A stretch of DNA of 64,000 nucleotides from assembly GCF_009884975.1 (NCBI RefSeq), contig NZ_CP041970.1:682001-746000 (forward strand), read 5' to 3'. The notes beneath the pieces were generated by a model. It was not told where the DNA came from. It saw nothing but the letters and a program-made list of their open reading frames with translations, and made no database searches. Both the position numbers and the translations under genes were made by a program. Below, piece after piece: positions 47,280 through 56,096 of the stretch. Every line of letters starts with the position of its first letter. The stretch's first letter is position 1. The DNA comes from Acinetobacter dispersus. Lineage in GTDB: Bacteria > Pseudomonadota > Gammaproteobacteria > Pseudomonadales > Moraxellaceae.

Positions 47280-48106
47280 GCACAAAATTAAAAATTGAAA
47301 ATGTTTATAAGTCTTTTGCTGCCAAAAAAGTCAAAGGAGCAAAAGTCCAAGCAGAAGATTTTGTAGCGGTTGAAAATCTGTCTTTAGATGTCAAGGCGGG
47401 TGAGTTTGTCGCCATTGTTGGTCCGAGTGGATGCGGAAAATCAACTTTGTTGGATCTTCTGGCAGGTTTAACCACACCAAGTTCAGGTCAGATCACTATT
47501 GATGGTCAAGCGATTAAAAAACCGGGATTGGATCGCGGTATCGTCTTTCAGCAATACGCTTTATTTCCGTGGTTAACGGCCCTAGAAAATATTGAGTTTG
47601 GCTTGGATGCAAAAGGTGTTGATAAACAACAGCGCTATCAAACGGCAAAGTATTTCCTAAATTTAGTGGGGCTTGCGGAGTTTGAACATCATTATCCCAA
47701 TGAACTTTCAGGTGGCATGAAGCAGCGGGTCGCAATTGCACGTAGTCTGGCCTATGACCCAGACATTCTATTGATGGATGAACCTTTTGCCGCACTCGAT
47801 GCACAGACCCGTGAAACCTTACAGGCTGAATTGGTCAAAATCTGGCAACAGACTCAGAAGACCATCATTTTTATCACCCATAGTATTGATGAAGCCATTT
47901 ATTTGGGGCAGCGCATTGCCATCATGACCTCACGTCCGGGGCGAATCAAACAGGTGATTGAAGTTCCTGCTGAGCTACGAAGCGATCAGGAGGATGTACG
48001 TTCCAGCCCAGAATTCAGCCAACTGCGTCATCAGATCTGGAGCTTGTTACGTGAAGAAGTATTGAAGGCCCAAGAGCAGGAAAAACAGAAGCAGTTGGTT
48101 GCCTAA
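47276..48106 (+). CDS. ABC transporter ATP-binding protein (SsuB/TauB type)
   Basis: The ATPase drives the neighbouring permeases. Walker A reads GPSGCGKST (about residues 49-57), the Q loop [10 protein letters not shown], the signature LSGGMKQR and Walker [13 protein letters not shown], followed by the H loop THSIDEA. The 276 residues are normal for the family. Its ATG overlaps the lipoprotein stop by four bases. A further permease and binding protein follow, so it may serve both permease sets. Confidence 0.93.
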   Translation: MSTKLKIENVYKSFAAKKVKGAKVQAEDFVAVENLSLDVKAGEFVAIVGPSGCGKSTLLDLLAGLTTPSSGQITIDGQAIKKPGLDRGIVFQQYALFPWLTALENIEFGLDAKGVDKQQRYQTAKYFLNLVGLAEFEHHYPNELSGGMKQRVAIARSLAYDPDILLMDEPFAALDAQTRETLQAELVKIWQQTQKTIIFITHSIDEAIYLGQRIAIMTSRPGRIKQVIEVPAELRSDQEDVRSSPEFSQLRHQIWSLLREEVLKAQEQEKQKQLVA

Positions 48107-48148
48107 GGACCAAACATTTTAAAATATTAACAAGAAGCAGAGGTGATT

Positions 48149-49006
48149 ATGTCGAGTACAAAAGAGACATTAACGTTTCCAAAAACAATTCAGTCTAGTT
48201 CAATTTCTTCTCAACCTAAGATCAGTTCTTTGGGGGATGGTTTTAATCTAAGCTGGCTTTCTACAGGTTTTAAACGATCAGCTGCGATTTTACTCTTTTT
48301 AGCCATCTGGGAAATCGTACCGCGGATTGGTTTGGTCGATTCCGCTTTCTTGCCAGCATTTTCTACCGTGTTGCTCAGTGGTTGGGGCTTAATTCAAAAT
48401 GGACAACTCTTGACGCATTTGCAAGCCAGTTTAATCCGTTCTCTCAGTGGTTTTATTTTTGCGATCATTATCGCAATTCCTTTGGGGCTGGCAATTGGTT
48501 GGTACACACGCTTTTCCGAATTTCTGAGTCCTTTATTAGAAGTGTTCCGCAACACGGCTGCATTAGCTTTATTACCCGTGTTTATTCTTTTTCTTGGGAT
48601 TGGTGAAAGTTCGAAAATTGCATTGGTGACCTATGCCTGCACATGGCCAATCTTGCTGAACACGATTAGCGGTGTTCGTAATGTCGATCCATTGTTGATC
48701 AAGTCCGCACGGACCATGGGACTGAGCTCAATTCAGTTATTCCGTAAAGTGATTTTGCCTGCTGCAATTCCAACGATTTTTGTGGGGGTGCGTTTGGCAG
48801 GGTCTTTTTCAGTATTGATGCTGATTGCGGCTGAGATGGTGGGGGCAAAAGCAGGTTTAGGTTATTTGATTAACTATGCACAATATAACTTCCAGATCCC
48901 TGAAATGTTCTTTGGCATCATTAGTATTACCACCATTGGCTTGCTGTTTAACTATAGTCTGCTTGCGATCGAAAAGCGTTTGACCGCTTGGAAAATCGAA
49001 CGTTAG
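48149..49006 (+). CDS. ABC transporter permease (SsuC type)
   Basis: This 285-residue permease is the third in the cluster. The EAA loop reads KSARTMGLSSIQLFRKVILPAAIPTIFVGVRLAG. I chose ATG 48149, preceded by AGAGG, over GTG 48143. It is more like classical SsuC than the two permeases at 44540 and 45393, and probably forms a homodimer paired with the lipoprotein at 49017. Confidence 0.9.
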   Translation: MSSTKETLTFPKTIQSSSISSQPKISSLGDGFNLSWLSTGFKRSAAILLFLAIWEIVPRIGLVDSAFLPAFSTVLLSGWGLIQNGQLLTHLQASLIRSLSGFIFAIIIAIPLGLAIGWYTRFSEFLSPLLEVFRNTAALALLPVFILFLGIGESSKIALVTYACTWPILLNTISGVRNVDPLLIKSARTMGLSSIQLFRKVILPAAIPTIFVGVRLAGSFSVLMLIAAEMVGAKAGLGYLINYAQYNFQIPEMFFGIISITTIGLLFNYSLLAIEKRLTAWKIER

Positions 49007-49016
49007 TCAGGAGAAG

Positions 49017-50042
49017 ATGATGTATAGGAAAGGCTGGAGAAAGCATCTATTTGATCTGAGTTGTATGGTGACAATGTCACTCATCTTATTGGGATGTACA
49101 AAACCAGCATCGAAATTGACCACAGGGGATGGACTCGAATCTTTAGAATTTAAATACCTCGGTTCGCCAGGCATCGTTACTCCCTTAGAGCTGGCTGAAG
49201 ATTTGGGTTATCTTGCACCAATTAAATTGAGCTATCAGGGTGTTTCTACAGGCGGGCCACAAGGTATTCAATCTGCTTTGTCAGGTGATAGTGATATTAG
49301 TAGTCCAAGTTTTGCAGGTTCAGCGGTTAAAATGGTCGCCAGTGGCGTACCCGGCACTGTTGTGATTGCTGCCTATGGTACTTTCGATGATCCTTTTGCT
49401 GGCTATTATGTTCTTGAAAATAGTCCAATTCATTCAGCCAGACACCTAATTGGTAAAAAAGTCGGCACCAATATTTTGGGTGCACAAGTGGAATATATGC
49501 TCAAGACGTACTTAAAAAAAGGAGGACTCAGCCCTGAAGAAATCAATCAGGTCACGCTGGTGGTCTTGCCTCCAGGTTCTTCAGAGCAAGCACTAAGAAA
49601 TGGTCATGTAGATTTAGCACCATTGACAGGCCCCTCAATCGAACGGGGTGGTGTACGTCGTCTTTATCGTGATTATGATCTCGTTGGCGATCTGACAACA
49701 GGAACTTATGTTATGGCAAATCGCTATATAGCTGAACATCCGAATACTACCCGTAAAGTGGTCACAGGCATTGCCAAAGCGATTGAATGGTCTAGGCAAC
49801 AACCGAGGGATCAGGTGATCGCACGCTTCGAGCAGATTTTAGCAAAGCGTAAACGCCCTGAAAATAATGCCATGTTAAAATATTGGACACAGTGGGGAAT
49901 TCCAAGTACTGCTGGAAAATTTAAAAATGATGATTTTAAAATATGGGTGGATAATTTAATTGAAGAAGGTCAGTTAAAACAAAATCAGATTGATTATAAA
50001 AAGATATATAGCAATCAATATAATGAATATAGCCAAAATTAA
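49017..50042 (+). CDS. ABC transporter substrate-binding lipoprotein (sulfonate type), copy B
   Basis: The 341-residue lipoprotein (lipobox ILLGCTKP) is a paralogue of the protein at 46194. It shares [50 protein letters not shown] and VVLPPGSSEQALRNGHVDLAPL. CAGGAGAAG precedes the start. It is the last gene of the transport operon; a 138-base AT-rich gap follows. The residue changes in the binding region (SSPSFAGSA against VATAFDGAI) suggest a different ligand preference. Confidence 0.88.
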   Translation: MMYRKGWRKHLFDLSCMVTMSLILLGCTKPASKLTTGDGLESLEFKYLGSPGIVTPLELAEDLGYLAPIKLSYQGVSTGGPQGIQSALSGDSDISSPSFAGSAVKMVASGVPGTVVIAAYGTFDDPFAGYYVLENSPIHSARHLIGKKVGTNILGAQVEYMLKTYLKKGGLSPEEINQVTLVVLPPGSSEQALRNGHVDLAPLTGPSIERGGVRRLYRDYDLVGDLTTGTYVMANRYIAEHPNTTRKVVTGIAKAIEWSRQQPRDQVIARFEQILAKRKRPENNAMLKYWTQWGIPSTAGKFKNDDFKIWVDNLIEEGQLKQNQIDYKKIYSNQYNEYSQN

Positions 50043-50180
50043 ATCATATTTTTAGTTTGATTAAATGGCGTTTATTTCTATTTTAATAAATGGAAATAAC
50101 AAAGGTGAATTACTGATTTCTATTTAAGCAAATAGTCATGCAAGATAACTTCTCTTTTAGAACAATAGGGAAGTAAATGC

Positions 50181-51308
50181 ATGTCATTCATTACTTATCC
50201 ACAAAATCAGACTTTAACGCGTACTGAGCGTGCCACAGCAATGGTTTTTGAAGATCAAAAATCAAGAGATTTGCTGGATCGTATCGAACAGATTGCACCA
50301 AGCGAGGCCAGCGTCCTGATTATTGGCAATACTGGGACGGGGAAAGAACTGGTTGCCCGTCAGGTGCATATGATGAGCCAGCGTAGTCGTGGTCCTTTTG
50401 TGGCAGTAAATTGTGGTGCATTTACAGAATCATTGGCGGAAAGTGAACTTTTCGGACATGAAAAAGGTGCATTTACTGGTGCAATCAATAGCAAGGCGGG
50501 TTGGTTTGAAGCGGCGAATCACGGCACACTGTTCTTGGATGAAGTCGGTGATTTATCTCCTGCGATGCAGGTGAAATTGTTACGGGTCTTGCAAGAGCGT
50601 GAAATTGTTCGCGTCGGTTCACTCAAGCCAATTAAGCTGAATGTACGTGTCATTGCCGCAACCAATGTCCATCTGGATGAGGCAGTTCAAGCTGGTAAAT
50701 TTCGTGAGGATTTATTTTATCGACTGAATGTGGCATTGCTTAAGGTTTCACCTTTGGCCGAACGTCCCGGGGACATTCTGCCGTTGGCTAATTTTTTTAT
50801 AGCACAGTATTGCAAACGCTTGGGTTACCCCATTGCGACTTTGAGTCCAAGTGCAGTGCAGAAGCTATTGACCTATGGCTATCCGGGTAATATTCGAGAA
50901 CTGGAAAATGCCATTCATCATGCCTTATTGGTCTGCAAGAACCATCAAATTCAACCTACAGATTTTTGCTTTGCATCCTTATCCAGTAGTTTGAATTTAC
51001 GACAAATTTCTGACTTGGAAAAAAGTACACAAACCATTCCACGAACAGATTTATTGCCTAAACAAATGTTGCAGCATGCGCTTCTTAATTTATTTGAGTC
51101 CTCCCATGCCTTGAAAAATGAAAATCTTGATCGCTTGATTGAGGAAGCCACGATTCGTATTGCTTATGAATATTGCCATCGCAATCAAGTACAAACAGCA
51201 AAGCTTTTAGGGATTAGTCGTAATATCGTGCGTGCACGATTGGTCAAATACGGCTTAGTGGGAAACGATAAAGTAGTCAATATTATGTTGGAAGAGTTAT
51301 TGGGCTAG
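50181..51308 (+). CDS. Sigma-54-dependent activator without receiver domain (SfnR-like)
   Basis: The 375-residue protein is almost only an AAA+ domain and a DNA-binding domain. Walker A is GNTGTGKE (49-56), the sigma-54 contact loop GAFTGA is intact at 96-101, and Walker B is TLFLDE (116-121). A Fis-type helix-turn-helix is near the C-terminus (QTAKLLGISRNIVRARLVKYGL). The missing N-terminal regulatory domain means activity is probably set by its own expression. This is the architecture of Pseudomonas SfnR, which activates sulfone/sulfonate genes during sulfate limitation. Confidence 0.88.
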   Translation: MSFITYPQNQTLTRTERATAMVFEDQKSRDLLDRIEQIAPSEASVLIIGNTGTGKELVARQVHMMSQRSRGPFVAVNCGAFTESLAESELFGHEKGAFTGAINSKAGWFEAANHGTLFLDEVGDLSPAMQVKLLRVLQEREIVRVGSLKPIKLNVRVIAATNVHLDEAVQAGKFREDLFYRLNVALLKVSPLAERPGDILPLANFFIAQYCKRLGYPIATLSPSAVQKLLTYGYPGNIRELENAIHHALLVCKNHQIQPTDFCFASLSSSLNLRQISDLEKSTQTIPRTDLLPKQMLQHALLNLFESSHALKNENLDRLIEEATIRIAYEYCHRNQVQTAKLLGISRNIVRARLVKYGLVGNDKVVNIMLEELLG

Positions 51309-51323
51309 TTGTATTCAATAATC

Positions 51324-51347
51324 AGGTGACAGAAGTTCACCTTTTTA
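51324..51347 (+). terminator. Intrinsic terminator after the sigma-54 activator gene
   Basis: AGGTGA pairs with TCACCT across a 7-base loop and TTTTTATT follows. Confidence 0.6.
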
Positions 51348-51352
51348 TTGGT

Positions 51353-51368
51353 TGGAAATTACTTTGCT
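51353..51368 (+). promoter_or_regulatory. Sigma-54-like promoter before the molbindin gene
   Basis: TGGAAATTACTTTGCT has the -24 TGG, exact ten-base spacing and TTGCT at -12; the positions after TGG differ from consensus. It lies 138 bases before the molbindin start, leaving an AT-rich leader of about 125 bases. Confidence 0.55.
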
Positions 51369-51505
51369 AAAAAAATAATAATCAATGATTGAAAATAAAT
51401 ATAATTTTTTAATCAAAAAATATTCAAAAATAATAGTTCTAAATATTTATGCTTTGCCTAATATGGTGGTACACAATTTAATAAACAGATGCAAAGTGGT
51501 GAAAG

Positions 51506-51721
51506 ATGAGTATTCCTCAAATTAATGTGCGTAATCAATTTCGTGGTGTGGTTAAAGAAATTATTGAAGGAAGTGTAGTTTCTGAGGTGGATGTAGAAAC
51601 ACCTGCGGGAGTTTTTACTTCAGTGATTACGACACGATCAGTGAAAAATCTAAATTTAGAATTAGGTAGTGAAGTCATTGTTTTAATTAAGTCTACAGAA
51701 GTTGCTTTGGCAAAACTATAG
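51506..51721 (+). CDS. Molbindin (single TOBE/Mop domain)
   Basis: This 71-residue cytosolic protein is one Mop domain: MSIPQINVRNQFRGVVKEIIEGSVVSEVDVET, then ITTRSVKNLNLELGSEVIVLIKSTEVAL. The pattern matches oligomeric molybdate/tungstate-binding molbindins. GTGGTGAAAG precedes the ATG. It sits behind a sigma-54-like promoter and 69 bases before an ABC ATPase gene in a sulfur cluster that has no molybdate transporter. Binding of molybdate, sulfate or another oxyanion cannot be told apart from sequence. Confidence 0.88.
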   Translation: MSIPQINVRNQFRGVVKEIIEGSVVSEVDVETPAGVFTSVITTRSVKNLNLELGSEVIVLIKSTEVALAKL

Positions 51722-51790
51722 GAAGTCATATCGAAAATATAGTAAAGATTAATCTTATTATATTTTTGATTTCTATTTTAGGGGGCTAAA

Positions 51791-52615
51791 ATGACATCAT
51801 TAAATGTTGGTTCAGTAAAAATTAATCATCTCAATAAATCATATGGACAGTACCAAGAACATGCTTTAACCGTATTGGATGATATTTCTTTAGAGATTAA
51901 AGCGGGGGAATTTGTCAGTATCGTTGGCAGTAGTGGCTGCGGGAAATCAACTTTATTACGTTTACTCGTCGGCTTGGATGATCAATTTGAAGGTAAGATT
52001 CTAGTCGATGGACAACCGATTCAAGGCACCAGTCTAGAGCGAGGTATTGTCTTTCAAGATCATCGATTATTTCCTTGGTTGAACGTACAAGATAACATTC
52101 GGGTTGCATTGTTAAATCGTAAATTAACGGTTGCTGAACAGAATCAATTGATTGATGAACATATTGAATTGGTAGGTTTGACTAAGTTTAAAGACGCTTA
52201 TCCAGCACAGCTTTCAGGGGGCATGAGTCAACGTGTTGCGATTGCGAGAAGTCTGATTAATCGACCCAAAATATTGTTGCTAGATGAACCTTTTGGCGCG
52301 CTGGATGCACTGACTCGCGCCAATCTACAAAAGGAATTACAACGGATCTGGCAAACCGAAAAAATTACCATGATTATCGTGACGCATGATGTGGAGGAGG
52401 CGGTTTTCCTCGGTGATCGTGTTGTGGTGATGCAACCCAATCCAGGTCGAATCAAGCGGATTGTTCCTATTCATTTGCCACACCCACGTGTTCGTGAAGA
52501 TGTCCGACTTGCTGCGATTAGAAATGATATTTTGACTGATTTTAGTCATGCAGCCGAAGATCATTTAGTTATTCCTGTTGTTAACGATTTTAATCAGTTT
52601 CAGTTTGCTTGGTAA
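51791..52615 (+). CDS. ABC transporter ATP-binding protein (SsuB/TauB type)
   Basis: This second ATPase of the cluster has 274 residues. It has Walker A GSSGCGKST (about 47-55), Q loop VFQDHRLFPW, signature LSGGMSQR and Walker B ILLLDEPFGALD. The sequence is SsuB-like. No permease lies next to it; the nearest is the SsuC-type gene at 48149, more than 2.7 kb upstream, so it probably serves that permease. It may be co-transcribed with the molbindin gene. Confidence 0.92.
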   Translation: MTSLNVGSVKINHLNKSYGQYQEHALTVLDDISLEIKAGEFVSIVGSSGCGKSTLLRLLVGLDDQFEGKILVDGQPIQGTSLERGIVFQDHRLFPWLNVQDNIRVALLNRKLTVAEQNQLIDEHIELVGLTKFKDAYPAQLSGGMSQRVAIARSLINRPKILLLDEPFGALDALTRANLQKELQRIWQTEKITMIIVTHDVEEAVFLGDRVVVMQPNPGRIKRIVPIHLPHPRVREDVRLAAIRNDILTDFSHAAEDHLVIPVVNDFNQFQFAW

Positions 52616-52790
52616 TCCCAGGTAAGCTGAACTTTATAATCATAAAAATAAATAAATTAATATAAAAATATTGGTTCTTATATTTCACGGTTTGCATATA
52701 TTTAACTGAATCACTATTTTTTGTGATTGGGGAATCATGAATAAAGCTCGATGCTTTGAAAAATATAATGAATGATCTATAGGAAAGAAA

Positions 52791-53723
52791 ATGACCGTAC
52801 TCACACAGCTTTCAGCCGCGATCGAAAATGCACCGCGTTGGCATGAATACAAGAAACATAGTTTAGATACCGTGCAAATCACACCAATCGAAGGCGCATT
52901 GGGAGCGATTGTAACTGGATTAGATGCCAGCAAACCACAAAGCGGGGAAGTGATTCTCAAGCTGAAAAAGGCATTACATGAACATTTAATTCTGGTTTTC
53001 AAGGCGCAAGACTTGCAAGACAATGACTTACTTGCTTTTGCCAGTTACTTTGGCGGAATTTTCCGTCCACCAACAGATGTACCTGTATTGGCAACGCGCA
53101 ACGATACCAATGCACCACCTGATATCGTGCCTGTATCCAATGCGGTTGGAGAAGGTGATTATACCGGTCATGGCGAACTCACCCCGCATAGTGACCATCA
53201 CTGGACACCGCAGCCTTCTAGTGGATCCTTGCTTTACGCAATTGAACTTCCAAAAGATGGCGGCGCGACCAGTTGGTATAATACTGTTCAGGCCTATGAA
53301 GACCTAGATCAGGAAACCAAAGATGAAATCGAAGGGCTGCAACTGATTACGTATAATCCATTTTTACGCTTAAAGGATAAAAGCCCAATTCCAAAATATC
53401 GCTTTTCTGATCAACCGATATTAGGTGCTGCATTCCCGCATCCATTGGTTCGTACCCATTCTGAAAGTGGTCGTCGTGGTATCTATCTGGATGCGCAAAC
53501 CGAAGTTGAAGTTGTAGGCTATGACGATCAAAAGGGTGCTGCATTGATCGAACGCTTAAGAGCCCATATTGTGCAACCTCAATATCGTTATGAACATCAG
53601 TGGGAAATTGGGGATATTGTCTATTGGGATAACCAACTGACCTTACATTCGCGCACAGCCTTTCCAGCCGAGCAACGTCGTTTATTGAAACGTGTTAGCT
53701 TGGCGGGTGCCAGACCATTCTAA
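52791..53723 (+). CDS. TauD/TfdA-family Fe(II)/2-oxoglutarate dioxygenase
   Basis: This oxygenase of 310 residues hydroxylates a substrate next to its sulfonate or similar group and so releases sulfite. The iron ligands are His133 and Asp135 in PHSDHHW, and His286 in NQLTLHSRTAF near the C-terminus. AGGAAAG precedes the ATG. TauD acts on taurine and relatives act on alkylsulfonates or sulfate esters; the cluster supports a sulfur role, but the substrate is not known. Confidence 0.9.
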   Translation: MTVLTQLSAAIENAPRWHEYKKHSLDTVQITPIEGALGAIVTGLDASKPQSGEVILKLKKALHEHLILVFKAQDLQDNDLLAFASYFGGIFRPPTDVPVLATRNDTNAPPDIVPVSNAVGEGDYTGHGELTPHSDHHWTPQPSSGSLLYAIELPKDGGATSWYNTVQAYEDLDQETKDEIEGLQLITYNPFLRLKDKSPIPKYRFSDQPILGAAFPHPLVRTHSESGRRGIYLDAQTEVEVVGYDDQKGAALIERLRAHIVQPQYRYEHQWEIGDIVYWDNQLTLHSRTAFPAEQRRLLKRVSLAGARPF

Positions 53724-53733
53724 AGTTATGCTG

Positions 53734-53758
53734 AGCCAGCGAAAGCTGGCTTTTAATT
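53734..53758. terminator. Terminator between the dioxygenase and TetR genes
   Basis: GCCAGC (53735-53740) and GCTGGC (53745-53750) form a stem with a stable GAAA loop. TTTTAATTT follows on the plus strand. The TetR gene ends convergently inside the tail. Confidence 0.75.
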
Positions 53759-54370
53759 TCCTGCTTTTGCCAATTCTGCTTCGATATAACTAATAATCAT
53801 GGTACTTAAACCTTTAACCATTTCATCAAAGCTAATCTGTGGATTGGGTAAGATTAAATGACGAGCCACATTGAAAATACTACTATTAATACTGATATAC
53901 GCTGTCACGCTAAGATTATTGACCTTTAGGTAACGAGGATGGCGAATCATATACTTCATCAAGACTTCCATCAGTGCCATCTCAATTTGACCTATATATT
54001 TTTCATATTTGAGTTCTGTCGCATAGCGTAGACAGATCAGATAGCGGTCATCATCGCGTGTCAGCAGATCACGGAAGGTATAGAAGATCATCTCAAATAA
54101 AGGCTCGAGTTCCTGCTCAATCATGATCGGTGTGAGTTCTTTCACCATATCCAAGACTTCTTTGACAAAAGTTCTGGCCATCGCATCATAAATTTCTTCT
54201 TTATTCTTAAAGTATTCGTACAGCGAGCCAACACTGACCCCTGCAATATCAGCAATATGCCGCGTGGTGGTGCCGCTGGTACCATTGGTTGCTACTGCAA
54301 TAAAGCCTGCTTCAATAATGGTGTCTACGGTGACTTTAGAACGTGACTGACGTGGTTTACGAGTTGCCAT
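53753..54370 (-). CDS. TetR-family transcriptional repressor
   Basis: The 205-residue regulator has the TetR helix-turn-helix at about 10-57 (SRSKVTVDTIIEAGFIAVATNG...TRHIADIAGVSVGSLYEYFKNKEEIYDAMA). An all-helical ligand domain follows. It diverges from the operon starting at 54858 across 487 bases, which carry a repeated CCGAAC element, so it probably represses that operon and itself. The inducer is likely a lipid or hydrophobic compound, judged only from the operon content. Confidence 0.9.
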   Translation of the reverse strand: MATRKPRQSRSKVTVDTIIEAGFIAVATNGTSGTTTRHIADIAGVSVGSLYEYFKNKEEIYDAMARTFVKEVLDMVKELTPIMIEQELEPLFEMIFYTFRDLLTRDDDRYLICLRYATELKYEKYIGQIEMALMEVLMKYMIRHPRYLKVNNLSVTAYISINSSIFNVARHLILPNPQISFDEMVKGLSTMIISYIEAELAKAGN

Positions 54371-54857
54371 AAAATCTTATTATTAAAATCCGAACATAAC
54401 TTCAGATTAACATGCGGTTGAAAGCAGGGGAAGTCCGTGTAAATTAATCCGAACAAATAAAATTACATGCATTTTAATATTTATATTTTATCTGTAATAA
54501 AATCTGGTTTCTGAAAGACAGATACAGATTTACATCAATAATCTTTGTTTTTAATTTTAATTATCTATTTGATAATAAATGTAAAAATTAAAATTAAGTT
54601 TTTCTTATTTCTATTTTTAAAAATGAACAACGAACAAGTTTTATGAAAAATCTACCTGTTAAAACCTCGAGAATTACCCGAATTGAATCCGAACATAAGA
54701 TCGGTTTAAAGTAATTTCATATCAGGATCAGGTTCAAAAAAATCTCCCGAATATTTTTTCAGACTTCTCAAGTGAAAAGAAGGATGAAAAGAGATGAACC
54801 CGATGCAACGCATGTCAAAGGGCAAATGACGCTCAAGTGAAGTAGGTAGGTGTAGCC
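54371..54857. promoter_or_regulatory. Divergent control region with three CCGAAC repeats
   Basis: This long AT-rich spacer holds AATCCGAACATAA at 54387-54399 and at 54686-54698 (13 of 13 identical) and AATCCGAACAAA at 54446-54457, all in the same orientation. The third is followed by ATCGG, giving CCGA-N8-TCGG. The first lies just before the TetR start. They are candidate regulator sites. No gene is recognised; the last 140 bases should hold the promoter and leader of the downstream operon. Confidence 0.5.
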
Positions 54858-55817
54858 ATGATTAGCAGCACATTAAAGAAAGGTTTAAGTTTATTTAAAT
54901 CTAACCCAATAACTGAGCAAATCGATTTTGCGAGTAAAAAAAGTATTCCAATTCGTCACTTGGCCATCGGATTTGAAGGGAAACAAGTTGATCTCTCATT
55001 CTATATGAATAATCAATTCGCTACGATTTTCTTCGCGACGCTTTCAGTATTTTTAACTTATGGCGAAGACTTGGTAATTGAAACAGCACGTCACCACCGT
55101 GATCAATTGAAAGACCCGATCTTAAGACAACGTGTGACTTCATTGATTGGTCAGGAAGCGATCCATTCCAAACTACATAATGAGTTTAATGATGCAATTG
55201 TTGAATTGGATTATCCAGTAAGACTCTATCGTTTCTTGGGTGAACAATTTTTTGATCACATTTTTTTGAAATTCCCGCAACCTTTGAAGCTGTCATTGAT
55301 GGCTGGGATTGAGCATTTTACTGCTGTACTGGCAGAGTACATGATGGCGCATGAGCAGAATTTCTATTTCTCTGATGATGCGAAAACACGTGCATTATGG
55401 ATGTGGCATATGCTTGAAGAATCAGAGCATAAAGATGTTGCCTATGATGTTTATCAAACACTGAATGGTAACTATGCATTACGTATTTCAGGCTTCTTCT
55501 TGGCTTATTTTACTATTCTTGGATTGATCCCGTTTTCGGCAACCATGGTACCTATTTTACGTAAGCCACAAGAAATGTTGACTTCGAAATTCTGGAAAGA
55601 TGCACGACGTGGCGTCAAGCTGATCTTTAGTCCGAAGGATGGTGTTTTTGGAAGTACTCAGGGTCGTATTTTTGATTATTTACGTACTGATTTTCATCCA
55701 AATGATCATGATGCGACAGCTTATTTTGAATACTACGAAAAGAAACTTTTATCCGAGGGCGGTGCATTGCATCCATTCTTTGTGAAAGAGTTCACGCCTA
55801 AGGTGCAAGCGGCTTAA
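54858..55817 (+). CDS. PF10118 'predicted metal-dependent hydrolase', di-iron-like (copy 1 of the operon)
   Basis: This 319-residue helical protein has repeated E-x-x-H motifs: IGQEAIHSKLHNEF (about 107), MAGIEHFTAVLAEYMM (about 153) and HMLEESEHKDVAYDVY (about 187). ETARHHRDQLKDP comes before them. The arrangement suggests a ferritin-like di-iron site and therefore oxygen chemistry or hydrolysis. No reaction is known to me for this family. It opens a five-gene operon with a second paralogue, an SDR, a BVMO and a methyltransferase. Confidence 0.78.
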   Translation: MISSTLKKGLSLFKSNPITEQIDFASKKSIPIRHLAIGFEGKQVDLSFYMNNQFATIFFATLSVFLTYGEDLVIETARHHRDQLKDPILRQRVTSLIGQEAIHSKLHNEFNDAIVELDYPVRLYRFLGEQFFDHIFLKFPQPLKLSLMAGIEHFTAVLAEYMMAHEQNFYFSDDAKTRALWMWHMLEESEHKDVAYDVYQTLNGNYALRISGFFLAYFTILGLIPFSATMVPILRKPQEMLTSKFWKDARRGVKLIFSPKDGVFGSTQGRIFDYLRTDFHPNDHDATAYFEYYEKKLLSEGGALHPFFVKEFTPKVQAA

Positions 55818-56096
55818 ATGTTGAATCATAGGCAAGCCGTATGTTGTGAAATAAAGCTAATAAGTTGGCAAAAAAGCTCAATGTCTTATGAGCAGTTTGG
55901 TTCTTGTTGCTGTTATTTCGCTCATGCACTATGCAAATAACCATTCTCAGCTGACCCATGTATGGGGTGCATCCCAACTTAAAGTTGAAGAATTGAAGTC
56001 GTTAACGTTGCAGAAATAATCTTATAGACAACGTTACGATTTTTGATGGATGCATTGCTGTCTGATTTTATTTTTACTCTCTATGGGAATTAAGAC
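55818..56096 (+). other. Gap between the two PF10118 genes
   Basis: There are 279 bases with no recognisable gene and no clear terminator. It may hold a secondary promoter or a long intercistronic leader. GGGA at 56084-56087 is the likely ribosome-binding site of the next gene. Confidence 0.5.

Noticed and set aside
52616..52790. Sigma-54 promoter in front of the TauD-type gene
   Set aside because: No GG-N10-GC pair with acceptable flanks was found in this gap.
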